In this document: positions 13,735 to 13,738 of the stretch, in pieces | Layout: each line of letters starts with the position of its first letter | How positions within the stretch are numbered: position 1 is the stretch's first letter | Source of the DNA: Deltaproteobacteria bacterium | Lineage (GTDB): Bacteria > Desulfobacterota > GWC2-55-46 > DRQE01 | NCBI GenBank assembly: GCA_016219165.1 | Contig: JACRCB010000061.1 | Coordinates: 1-13,738 of the forward strand | Direction: 5' to 3' | Length of the DNA: 13,738 nt | The notes under the pieces: model-generated | What the model was told of the DNA's origin: nothing | Database searches by the model: none | The model's input: the letters and a program-made list of their open reading frames with translations, nothing else | Program-made: the position numbers and the translations under genes

Positions 13735-13738
13735 TTGC

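Noticed and set aside
1..13738. CRISPR array, insertion sequence or new defence system
   Set aside because: No regularly spaced repeats, transposase, terminal inverted repeats, or clustered nuclease/ATPase genes were seen; the only nuclease is a secreted SNase-type protein.

Overview
The window looks like a chromosomal segment of a Gram-negative bacterium, roughly 50-55% GC by eye, with frequent AGG and ATA codons. The lineage cannot be fixed from the sequence. A short MetF, a PurS/small-PurQ type FGAM synthase and an 812-residue GyrA would fit an uncultured Nitrospirota- or Desulfobacterota-like organism, but this is a low-confidence guess. Most of the content is housekeeping; the accessory part is the stretch of about 2.9-6.4 kb.

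Layout. (1) 1-290 is noncoding and holds a terminator for gyrA. (2) gyrA (291-2729, minus) has a near-consensus promoter at 2781-2809. (3) At 2932-6342 there is a secreted beta-helix-like protein and a small CI-type repressor (both minus). Diverging from them are a second XRE repressor with an S24 domain and, 22 bp after it, a YqjM/NamA-type old yellow enzyme. A 16-bp palindrome lies in the divergent intergenic region. (4) A tRNA-Cys(GCA) gene on the minus strand has a fully consensus promoter and shares a bidirectional terminator with the old yellow enzyme gene. (5) A HAMP-only membrane protein and a secreted thermonuclease overlap by 7 bp (minus), with a perfect palindrome over the promoter. 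(6) A solitary AbrB-type protein (plus) converges on (7) a long minus-strand run: ZIP transporter, purB, purC, DUF4234-like membrane protein, purS, purQ, a 99-residue membrane protein and metF.

Function. PurC, PurB, PurS and PurQ supply steps of de novo IMP/AMP synthesis; purL and purF are not in the window. MetF draws on the same tetrahydrofolate pool that feeds purine formylation. It is tightly packed behind purQ through a small membrane protein, so the run reads as a purine/one-carbon operon with two unknown small membrane proteins inserted. The S24-type repressor keeps its Ala-Gly cleavage site and catalytic lysine, but its nucleophilic serine position is glycine, and it appears co-transcribed with the ene-reductase. 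That makes this locus the most unusual part of the window. No CRISPR array, transposase, phage structural gene or convincing new defence system is visible.
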